A stretch of DNA of 11,296 nucleotides from JADFNO01 sp965369945 (lineage in GTDB: Bacteria; Planctomycetota; Phycisphaerae; Phycisphaerales; SM1A02). The stretch covers positions 1 through 11,296 of the forward strand of contig CBDUST010000133.1 in assembly GCA_965369945.1 (NCBI GenBank), in the 5' to 3' direction. The notes below the pieces were generated by a model. It worked only from the letters and a program-made list of their open reading frames with translations, was not told the DNA's origin and made no database searches. This document shows positions 6,813-11,296 of the stretch, piece after piece (position 1 is the first letter of the stretch; each line of letters starts with the position of its first letter). The translations under genes were made by a program, and so were the position numbers.

Positions 6813-8144
6813 ATGAGCAGACCACTCCCATGTCCTGAAAACGCCAACGTCCTCCTCATCGGCGGCGGTGGGCGAGAACATGCGCTCGCCTGGAAGCTCA
6901 GGCAATCTCCGCGCGTTCAATCACTCTGGCTCACCGATGCCGTCAACGGCGGGCTCAGCCAACTCGGCCAACTCTGCCCCCAGCCGATGGACTGCAAAGA
7001 CGCCTTCCAGATGCAGCGATGGTGTGATCGCAACGACATCCACCTAGTCGTCGTCGGCCCGGAAGTTCCACTCGCCGCCGGCATCACGGACATCCTCGCC
7101 ACGGATCGACGAAAAGTCTTCGGCCCGACCAAGGCCGCCGCTCAACTGGAATCCGACAAGATCTTCGCCAAAAACCTGATGAAGACAGCGTCGATTCCAA
7201 AGTCAGAACATCGCACTTTTCATGACGCCGAGACAGCCGGCCAGTATGTTGATGTCCACGAAGACCCCTGCGTCGTCAAGGCCGTAGGGCTGGCCGCTGG
7301 AAAAGGTGTCATCGTCTGCGAAACGCAGCAGCAGGCGCACGACGCCATAGATCGCATCCTTACTAAGCGCGAGTTCGGCTCGGCCGGCGACAAGATCATC
7401 ATCGAAGAAAAACTATACGGCCAAGAGGTCAGCATTCTCGCACTCGTCGATGGCCGAACAATCTGGATGCTCGACCCATGTCAAGACCACAAACAACTCG
7501 GCGAGGGCGACGTCGGGCCCAACACCGGCGGCATGGGCGCCTACTGCCCCACGACCGTCTTGGATAGCGAAACGCTCTCCGCCGTGCAGAGTCAGATCAT
7601 CGTGCCCGCGGTCGATGCGCTTCGTCGAGAGGGACTTCACTACTGCGGCGTGCTCTATGCCGGGCTGATGTTGACCCCCGCAGGCCCCAAAGTGCTCGAA
7701 TTCAATTGCCGGTTCGGCGACCCCGAATGTCAACCGCTCATGGCTCGCATCAAAGGCGATCTGTTCGAAATCCTTTGGGCAACCTGCACCGGCACGCTCA
7801 ACGACGTGTCGATCGACTTCGATCAGCGGACCGCGTGCTGTGTTGTCATGTGCTCGCAGGGGTATCCGAGCCTCTACGAAAAGGGCAAACCCATCACAGG
7901 GATCGACGAAGCCGAGGCCCTAAGCACTGAAGATCAACAAGTCATCGTCTTCCATTCCGGAACCAAATACGACGACAACGGCCAACTCGTAACCAACGGC
8001 GGACGCGTACTCGGGGTAACCGCCCTAGCCGACGATCTCCAAGCCGCCCGCGACCTCGCCAACGCCGCCTGTCAATGTATTCACTTCGACGGCGCCTTCC
8101 ACCGCACCGACATCGGCGACCGCATCCTCGTCGCATCGCCGTAA
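6813..8144 (+). CDS. purD: Phosphoribosylamine-glycine ligase (GAR synthetase)
   Basis: 443 residues, slightly longer than the usual 420-430. It is an ATP-grasp enzyme joining glycine to 5-phosphoribosylamine, the second step of purine synthesis. Visible family blocks are the N-terminal LLIGGGGREHALAWKL (with GGGGREH at 17-23), VVVGPEVPLAAGI, the ATP-grasp strand VVKAVGLAAGKGVIV, the substrate block QDHKQLGEGDVGPNTGGMGAY (224-244) and the metal-binding EFNCRFGDPE (296-305). All expected motifs are intact. It stands alone on the plus strand with its own promoter, and the gap to the next gene is about 500 bases. Confidence 0.97.
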   Translation: MSRPLPCPENANVLLIGGGGREHALAWKLRQSPRVQSLWLTDAVNGGLSQLGQLCPQPMDCKDAFQMQRWCDRNDIHLVVVGPEVPLAAGITDILATDRRKVFGPTKAAAQLESDKIFAKNLMKTASIPKSEHRTFHDAETAGQYVDVHEDPCVVKAVGLAAGKGVIVCETQQQAHDAIDRILTKREFGSAGDKIIIEEKLYGQEVSILALVDGRTIWMLDPCQDHKQLGEGDVGPNTGGMGAYCPTTVLDSETLSAVQSQIIVPAVDALRREGLHYCGVLYAGLMLTPAGPKVLEFNCRFGDPECQPLMARIKGDLFEILWATCTGTLNDVSIDFDQRTACCVVMCSQGYPSLYEKGKPITGIDEAEALSTEDQQVIVFHSGTKYDDNGQLVTNGGRVLGVTALADDLQAARDLANAACQCIHFDGAFHRTDIGDRILVASP

Positions 8145-8172
8145 CGCCTTCTCTCTTACCCCCTCTCCCCCC

Positions 8173-8195
8173 GGGAGAGGGCTGGGGTGAGGGTC
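8173..8195 (+). repeat. 23-bp direct repeat, copy 1
   Basis: A 23-base unit beginning GGGAGAGGGCTGG and ending GTGAGGGTC. It recurs exactly at 8324-8346. The bases just before copy 1 (CCCTCTCCCCCC) are complementary to its start, giving a CCCTCTCCC / GGGAGAGGG hairpin directly after purD. That hairpin could end purD transcription, although no T-tract follows. Confidence 0.85.
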
Positions 8196-8220
8196 TTACT
8201 TCAAACCTTTCTTCAGAAGA

Positions 8221-8250
8221 TTCACCACAGAGTCACAGAGAACACTGAGG
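8221..8250 (+). repeat. Dispersed 'ccacagag' type repeat
   Basis: A purine- and CA-rich element (TTCACCACAGAG, TCACAGAGAACA, CTGAGG) of a type I recognise as scattered in intergenic regions of many planctomycete and other environmental genomes. It is known to me only as a low-complexity interspersed repeat with no assigned function. Confidence 0.6.
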
Positions 8251-8275
8251 GGATCAAAACGAGCAGGGATTTGAG

Positions 8276-8303
8276 CCACAGATAAACACAGATACACACT
8301 GAT
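8276..8303 (+). repeat. Dispersed 'cacagat' type repeat
   Basis: CCACAGATAAACACAG followed by ATACACACTGAT, an internally repeated ACACAGAT motif and companion of the preceding element; the two kinds are often found near one another. Confidence 0.6.
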
Positions 8304-8323
8304 GGTCCGAGAGTTCCGGGGGT

Positions 8324-8346
8324 GGGAGAGGGCTGGGGTGAGGGTC
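8324..8346 (+). repeat. 23-bp direct repeat, copy 2
   Basis: Exact second copy of the unit at 8173-8195, about 150 bases downstream. The complementary C-rich arm that precedes copy 1 is absent here, so this copy cannot form the same hairpin. Confidence 0.85.
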
Positions 8347-8541
8347 ATATGATCTCTCATACTTCCGGTGACTCCATCCCCGAGTTTCCCCCAGTGGTCC
8401 AGCGGCCGCCCAATGTCCCCTACACGGGCGTCACCTGATCAGGGGTCACACAAGCCCCTATCGCATTGCAATCCGCATATGAACCGTCGTCTCGTGTCCA
8501 GGTGGCATGAGAGTCAGGCACGGCAACGAAGGCCCATTAGT

Positions 8542-8569
8542 TTGCGGAGAAGGCAGGCGCGATTACACT
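8542..8569 (+). promoter_or_regulatory. Promoter of the four-gene defence-like operon
   Basis: TTGCGG (8542-8547), a 16-base spacer and TACACT (8564-8569). A start near 8576 leaves a leader of about 70 bases before ATG 8647. The boxes match those of the isomerase operon promoter at 3455-3482. Confidence 0.4.
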
Positions 8570-8646
8570 GTCGCAATCAAAAGACGATCGACACTCAAGA
8601 CTTCTTCGCTTGTCACGGAACATCAAGATAAACACGAGGCCTCGCT

Positions 8647-9141
8647 ATGAGTGATGTCAAACGGTACGTCTGGGACGCCATGTTGGACGCAGACATGAAT
8701 GTACGGTACTGGGGCTATATCGCTCGTAAGTATTCACGTTATGATAAGTGGTTGCGGTTTCTTGTTGCGCTTACCTCTTCCGCTGCTGTTGGCAGCTTTG
8801 AGATATGGAGGTACTCGACCGGTCTGTTCGACTGGTCCCTCATGTGGGATCTCTTGTGTGCGACAGCGGTTGTTGTGGCAGTCGCTCTTCCGTTCTTGGA
8901 ATTCTCAAAGGTTGCGATGGAAGCCCAGTCTGCGCAGCCAATCTGGCGTACGTGTGGAAGTAAGTACGAGGATCTCTGGCTGAAACGACGCCAATTGTCG
9001 CCGCCAGCATTACAGTCGCGATATTCCGCCATCAAACAGGACCAGATAAAGGAAACAAGTTCCCAGGTAACACTTCCCAGAAACACGAAGCTGATCGTGC
9101 AGTGCCAATCTGAAGTACGTCGCGCTCGCGGTCTGAACTAA
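8647..9141 (+). CDS. Two-TM membrane protein, SLATT-like; candidate effector or partner in the TIR-caspase locus
   Basis: 164 residues from ATG 8647, with a GAGG SD at 8636-8639. Residues 1-36 are a charged, aromatic-rich helix-forming segment (YWGYIARKYSRYDKW) that runs straight into TM1 (about 37-54). TM2 spans about 65-86 (LLCATAVVVAVALPFLEF), and a soluble, probably helical, charged tail of about 78 residues follows, ending in RRARGLN. A cytosolic helix, two TM helices and a helical tail is the plan of SLATT domains, predicted pore-forming effectors attached to nucleotide-signal and other conflict systems. The match is to architecture, not a proven homology. It is the first gene of the operon, 22 bases from the next. 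It could be a membrane-disrupting effector, a substrate cut by the caspase, or a sensor. Confidence 0.7.
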   Translation: MSDVKRYVWDAMLDADMNVRYWGYIARKYSRYDKWLRFLVALTSSAAVGSFEIWRYSTGLFDWSLMWDLLCATAVVVAVALPFLEFSKVAMEAQSAQPIWRTCGSKYEDLWLKRRQLSPPALQSRYSAIKQDQIKETSSQVTLPRNTKLIVQCQSEVRRARGLN

Positions 9142-9151
9142 TAGCCACCTT

Positions 9152-9159
9152 AGGAGAAG
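9152..9159 (+). promoter_or_regulatory. Strong Shine-Dalgarno of the 54-codon gene
   Basis: AGGAGAAG sits 4-5 bases before ATG 9164 and is among the best SD matches in the window. It is the main reason for calling the short ORF behind it a gene. Confidence 0.7.
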
Positions 9160-9163
9160 TACG

Positions 9164-9328
9164 ATGCAGGATCCAAATGGTAAGGACAAACGACCAAGTG
9201 AGGATGCCTCTAAGGAGACATTCGACCGAACGGAGAAGTCGGTGGAGCGCGTAGATGAATGGCCGGCCCCTCCTCCTGATACAGAAGACGATGGGGGTGA
9301 GTCGGGCGGCGATGCCGACGACGATTAG
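9164..9328 (+). CDS. 54-residue acidic, disordered miniprotein, unknown function
   Basis: ATG 9164 to TAG 9326-9328 encodes a 54-residue protein with 12 Asp and 7 Glu against 4 Lys and 3 Arg (net about -12). The first half is mixed-charge (KETFDRTEKSVERVDEW), a proline run follows (WPAPPPD), and the end is an acidic tail (EDDGGESGGDADDD). There is no TM segment, cysteine or recognisable domain, and it should be largely unfolded. The gene lies 22 bases after the two-TM gene with a strong SD, so it is probably made in high amounts relative to its neighbour. Possible roles are a chaperone or inhibitor of the membrane protein, an antitoxin-like buffer, or a caspase substrate; none is shown by the sequence. 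Confidence 0.65.
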   Translation: MQDPNGKDKRPSEDASKETFDRTEKSVERVDEWPAPPPDTEDDGGESGGDADDD

Positions 9329-9345
9329 GTCGTGGCCAAAATTGC

Positions 9346-9369
9346 AAGGCGATCGCCTTCGAGCTCGAA
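9346..9369. promoter_or_regulatory. Two overlapping perfect palindromes in an intra-operon gap
   Basis: AAGGCGATCGCCTT (9346-9359) and TTCGAGCTCGAA (9358-9369) are both perfect inverted repeats and share two bases. They lie in the 126-base gap between the acidic-protein gene and the TIR gene, the only long gap in the operon. They could be an operator for an internal promoter or a recombination scar; no clear -35/-10 pair was found beside them. A GTG-started 33-codon frame (9332-9433, basic product) also covers the gap, but without a convincing SD. Confidence 0.4.
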
Positions 9370-9454
9370 TTCTAGACGGCCTACCGGCGTCATAGTATGT
9401 GCCTTGACTACATCCATCAGGAAGCGGCAATAAGAGCTAACAAGGACAATACCC

Positions 9455-9844
9455 ATGGCTAAGAAACGCGCTTTTATCAGCTTTGACTTTGATCACGACG
9501 AAGGGGCTAAGACCATGCTCGCTGGGCAGGCCAAGCACCCGGATAGCCCATTCGAGTTCGTTGACGCGTCAGTCAAAGATCATCTGACTGGAGATTGGAA
9601 AGAAAAAGTCCGCCGCCGGATGCACAACATCGACCTAGTCATCGTGCTATGCGGGACGGCAACCCATAGAGCAAGTGGTGTTGCGATGGAACTGGAGATC
9701 GCAAAATCGATAGGCAAGGTCTATTTTCTTCTCGCCGCGTACGCAGACAAGTCGTGCACGCGACCTGCCGGGGCTAGCTCGACCGACAAGGTGTACAACT
9801 GGACTTGGGACAATCTCAAGGCCCTCATCGGCGGGGCGAGGTGA
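9455..9844 (+). CDS. ThsB/MTH538-type TIR-like protein (predicted NAD-derived signal synthase)
   Basis: 129 residues, a stand-alone TIR-like domain, from ATG 9455 with an AAGGA SD at 9442-9446. The first strand RAFISFDFDHDEG (5-17) matches the vFISy.fd.D of the MTH538 (DUF1863) TIR-like family to which Thoeris ThsB belongs. A FEFVDASV strand, the W..KVRRRM helix, the VIVLCGTAT strand (62-70) and the helix GVAMELEIAKSIGK follow. E79 in that last helix is at the place of the catalytic glutamate of NAD-consuming TIRs. In Thoeris, ThsB proteins sense phage and turn NAD+ into a cyclic ADP-ribose variant that activates the effector. The gene ends 6 bases before the caspase gene, whose SD lies inside this gene's last codons, so the two are likely co-translated. 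Confidence 0.82.
   Translation: MAKKRAFISFDFDHDEGAKTMLAGQAKHPDSPFEFVDASVKDHLTGDWKEKVRRRMHNIDLVIVLCGTATHRASGVAMELEIAKSIGKVYFLLAAYADKSCTRPAGASSTDKVYNWTWDNLKALIGGAR
9838..9844 (+). promoter_or_regulatory. SD of the caspase gene, overlapping the TIR stop codon
   Basis: GAGGTGA includes the TGA stop of the TIR gene and sits 6 bases before ATG 9851, the arrangement expected for translational coupling and balanced expression of the two proteins. Confidence 0.6.
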
Positions 9845-9850
9845 CGGTAT

Positions 9851-10807
9851 ATGCGGCGTGCGCTTTGCGTTGGGATAGATCTTTACAGCATCGGTGCACT
9901 CAGGGGATGTGTGAGCGATGCCGAGCGCATATCGACCGTACTCGCGAATCACGACGACGGCACACCGAATTTTGAATGCAGAACTCTTCTCGCGCCGAAC
10001 AGCGGAAGTAACGAGGTCGTAACGCGAGCCAAGCTCAAGCAAGCGATTGAACTGCTATTCAAAGATAGGGCCGAGATTGCCCTACTCCATTTCTCCGGAC
10101 ATGGAACAGAAAACAACCTTGGCGGTCATCTCGTCACGCAGGACGCAAGGCAGTACGACGAGGGAGTGGCGATGGCAGAGGTGCTTGCAATGGCTAGCAA
10201 CTCCGAGGCTGATGAAGTAGTAATCCTTCTTGACTGCTGTCATTCAGGAACTCTGGGCAATGTTCCGTTAATTAACAACAGTGCTGTGCTTGGCGAGGGA
10301 GTCTCCATTCTTACGGCAAGTCGGGGCGATCAGCAGTCGGTAGAGGCAGACGGCGCTGGAGTGTTCTCGTCTTTAGTCGGGGATGCACTCGAAGGCGCCG
10401 CGGCTGATCTCTTGGGCGAGGTAACTGCACCGGCTATTTACGGGTTCGTGGAAGGTGCCTTGGGGGCATGGGACCAGCGTCCGTTATTCAAATCGCATGT
10501 CTCGAAACTGATCTCGCTTCGGCGCTGTAAACCACCGATTGATGTCGAGATTCTGAGGCAACTACCGAATCTCTTTCCTGTACCGGCAGAGGACATGGCG
10601 CTTTCGCCTGAATACGAAAAATCCTCGCCCGAGAGGGATGAGGCAAGAGTAGCAGTGCTCCTCAAGCTTCAGGCATTGAATCGCGTACACCTGGTAGTGC
10701 CCGTCGGTGTGCACCATATGTATGACGCCGCGGTGCAATCTAAAGCCTGTCGATTGACAGCTGCTGGCAGATACTATTGGCGCCTCGCAAGAGCCAACAG
10801 AATCTAG
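9851..10807 (+). CDS. Caspase-like protease (peptidase C14), predicted effector of a type IV Thoeris-like system
   Basis: 318 residues from ATG 9851. Residues 1-220 are a caspase-like fold: the RALCVGID opening strand, the catalytic histidine block LLHFSGHG (H84), the strand VVILLDCCHSG carrying nucleophile C130, then LTASRGDQQSVE and GAGVFSSLVGDALEG, and late WDQRPLF. This is the usual motif order of bacterial metacaspase-like C14 proteins, and both catalytic residues are present. Residues 230-318 form a second domain (VLLKLQALNRVHLV... then RLTAAGRYYWRLARANRI) that reads like a winged helix and may bind the activating signal or the substrate. In type IV Thoeris the TIR product switches on such a protease, which then degrades cell proteins and stops the phage. 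Pairing with the TIR gene 6 bases upstream strongly supports that role here; activity is inferred. Confidence 0.85.
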   Translation: MRRALCVGIDLYSIGALRGCVSDAERISTVLANHDDGTPNFECRTLLAPNSGSNEVVTRAKLKQAIELLFKDRAEIALLHFSGHGTENNLGGHLVTQDARQYDEGVAMAEVLAMASNSEADEVVILLDCCHSGTLGNVPLINNSAVLGEGVSILTASRGDQQSVEADGAGVFSSLVGDALEGAAADLLGEVTAPAIYGFVEGALGAWDQRPLFKSHVSKLISLRRCKPPIDVEILRQLPNLFPVPAEDMALSPEYEKSSPERDEARVAVLLKLQALNRVHLVVPVGVHHMYDAAVQSKACRLTAAGRYYWRLARANRI

Positions 10808-10899
10808 AGTAATGGGGTGCGAATTCGAATGTTCATATCCTGGCTTTCAAGGAAAGAAGAGCTGTCAGGCTGAATTCTTCGAGTCGGTGGGCGGGAAGA

Positions 10900-10942
10900 A
10901 GGCATGAAGAAGGCTTGAGGGGTGAGGCTTGAGGCTTGGGAA
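10900..10942 (+). repeat. 'gaggcttgagg' short tandem-like repeat
   Basis: GGCTTGAGG, GGTGAGGCTTGAGGC and TTGGG follow each other in an imperfect purine-rich run of about 40 bases downstream of the caspase gene. It is low-complexity, recalls the interspersed intergenic repeats at 8173-8346 and may be another non-native-to-operon boundary element. No terminator was identified in 10808-10900. Confidence 0.4.
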
Positions 10943-10975
10943 CTGCTAACTCCTAGCCCCTTCCGGTGGCGCCGA

Positions 10976-10981
10976 TACAAT
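10976..10981 (+). promoter_or_regulatory. -10 box for a leaderless transcript of the RHH gene
   Basis: TACAAT ends 6 bases before ATG 10988, so transcription would start at about the A of the start codon. The -35 is poor (TAGCCC, 16 bases upstream). Confidence 0.35.
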
Positions 10982-10987
10982 GGGGCC

Positions 10988-11167
10988 ATGAGTCGCGTGC
11001 CAAACAATCCAAAGGAAACCAGCACACGATTGAGGCAATCCGTCACTGAGAAGAAGAAGTGGCAAAGAGAGGCCGAATCGCAAGGTGTTTCCATTTCAGC
11101 ACTTATTCGTCACGCGGTCAACGAATACATCAACCGTCGGAAAAAATCTGCAAGAAAATCCCGATAG
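10988..11167 (+). CDS. Ribbon-helix-helix DNA-binding protein (CopG/Arc/MobC-like)
   Basis: 59 residues from ATG 10988. The open frame continues upstream to 10922, but that part is low-complexity repeat translated as MRLEAWELL, and a -10 box sits just before 10988. Residues 11-20 (TSTRLRQSVT) form the expected DNA-contacting strand, 21-33 (EKKKWQREAESQG) helix 1 and 36-49 (ISALIRHAVNEYI) helix 2, followed by a very basic tail (RRKKSARKSR). The V..ALIR.AV.EYI pattern is typical of small RHH repressors, antitoxins and relaxosome accessory proteins. Dimers of this fold bind palindromic operators, and one lies 27 bases downstream (11194-11205) over the next promoter. It may repress the gene starting at 11284 or be the antitoxin of a pair; the partner is out of view. 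Confidence 0.75.
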   Translation: MSRVPNNPKETSTRLRQSVTEKKKWQREAESQGVSISALIRHAVNEYINRRKKSARKSR

Positions 11168-11171
11168 GCGC

Positions 11172-11200
11172 TTGCACATGATAACGTTTGTTGCTACATA
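11172..11200 (+). promoter_or_regulatory. Promoter upstream of the right-edge gene
   Basis: TTGCAC (11172-11177), an ideal 17-base spacer and TACATA (11195-11200). It is one of the best-formed promoters in the window and would start a transcript near 11207 with a leader of about 77 bases. Confidence 0.5.
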
Positions 11201-11205
11201 TGTAG
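11194..11205. promoter_or_regulatory. Palindromic operator over the -10 box
   Basis: CTACATATGTAG is a perfect 12-bp inverted repeat covering the TACATA box. Its position is that of a classical repressor site, and the RHH protein encoded 27 bases upstream is the natural candidate to bind it. Confidence 0.45.
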
Positions 11206-11226
11206 ACATCGTATTTTTTCGAAATT

Positions 11227-11255
11227 GCCCCCGCGCTGCGATAACAGCCGGGGGC
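11227..11255 (+). promoter_or_regulatory. 5' leader hairpin
   Basis: GCCCCCG pairs with CGGGGGC; inside, after one bulged C, GCTG pairs with CAGC around a CGATAA loop. No T-tract follows, so it is not a terminator in this direction. It lies in the predicted leader between the promoter and the SD at 11271-11276, and may stabilise or control the mRNA. Confidence 0.5.
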
Positions 11256-11283
11256 GTGGACCGAACTCGCAAGGAGTCCGATC

Positions 11284-11296
11284 ATGACGAGTATAG
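11284..11296 (+). CDS. Start of a gene cut by the window edge
   Basis: ATG 11284 is preceded at a 7-base distance by AAGGAG (11271-11276), a near-perfect SD, and by a promoter and leader hairpin. Only four codons (M T S I) are visible, so the product is unknown. Confidence 0.45.

Larger units (their letters stand above)
8145..8541. other. Gene-free, repeat-rich intergenic stretch
   Basis: No credible gene is present. The open frame at 8368-8631 gives an arginine-, serine- and proline-rich product lacking an SD and running through promoter boxes, so I do not call it. The stretch holds the dispersed repeats listed separately, a CCTGATCAGG palindrome (8434-8443) and an overlapping AGGGG / CCCCT hairpin (8441-8459). 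It separates the housekeeping block from the defence-like operon. Confidence 0.6.

Noticed and set aside
8368..8631. 87-codon frame ahead of the defence operon
   Set aside because: No SD, runs across the predicted promoter, and composition unlike a folded protein.
9351..9358. Core GATCGCCT/GCGATCGC as a cyanobacterial HIP1 element
   Set aside because: Only one copy was noticed in the window and the organism does not look cyanobacterial.
10804..11094. 96-codon minus-strand frame after the caspase gene
   Set aside because: Antisense to the repeat stretch and the RHH gene; no SD or recognisable motif.
1..11296. CRISPR array, tRNA or rRNA genes, transposase or integrase genes
   Set aside because: Looked for spaced direct repeats, tRNA T-loop signatures and transposase or integrase motifs; none seen.

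Overview
The window looks like a piece of a Planctomycetota chromosome (possibly a Phycisphaerae-like lineage). The evidence is an orphan dockerin-type fragment of the kind that ends many secreted planctomycete proteins (DFDGDGSVGILD...), a short membrane protein with an N-terminal CxxC...CPECG zinc ribbon of a style common in that phylum, scattered intergenic repeats of the 'ccacagag...cacagag' type, and housekeeping genes that mostly start without a Shine-Dalgarno (SD) sequence. The assignment is inferred from style only; there is no rRNA or other phylogenetic marker that I could place.

Layout. 1-540: the 3' end of a TauE/SafE-type permease gene, then the first third of an htpX-like protease gene that breaks off. 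557-1162: on the minus strand, a zinc-ribbon three-TM protein with its own promoter, and an orphan dockerin fragment; this stretch looks like a rearrangement scar. 1167-3423: a minus-strand operon with 4-base overlaps: a TIM-barrel sugar-phosphate isomerase-like protein, cytidylate kinase (cmk), and a PlsC-type lysophosphatidate acyltransferase. 3424-3851: a divergent intergenic region with promoters for both sides and, on the minus strand, what looks like a complete small-RNA gene (promoter, 5' hairpin, C-rich linker, intrinsic terminator). 3852-8144: plus-strand housekeeping genes gcvH, uvrB and purD, with a doubtful small minus-strand ORF between the last two. 8145-8646: gene-free, repeat-rich DNA ending in a promoter.

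8647-10807 is the accessory part and the main interest: a four-gene plus-strand operon encoding (1) a two-TM, SLATT-like membrane protein, (2) a 54-residue very acidic, disordered protein, (3) a ThsB/MTH538-type TIR-like protein, and (4) a caspase-like (C14) protease with intact His/Cys motifs and an extra C-terminal domain. TIR plus caspase-like protease is the core of type IV Thoeris anti-phage immunity, in which the TIR enzyme makes a cyclic ADP-ribose signal that switches on the protease. The membrane protein and the acidic miniprotein are the unexplained additions. They suggest a version in which the protease may act on, or alongside, a membrane effector. All four genes have recognisable SD sequences, unlike the housekeeping genes around them, which fits horizontal acquisition.

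10808-11296: a short repeat-like stretch, a ribbon-helix-helix regulator, and then a well-formed promoter overlapped by a perfect 12-bp palindrome, a leader hairpin and an SD leading into a gene cut off by the window end. This may be the target of the regulator.
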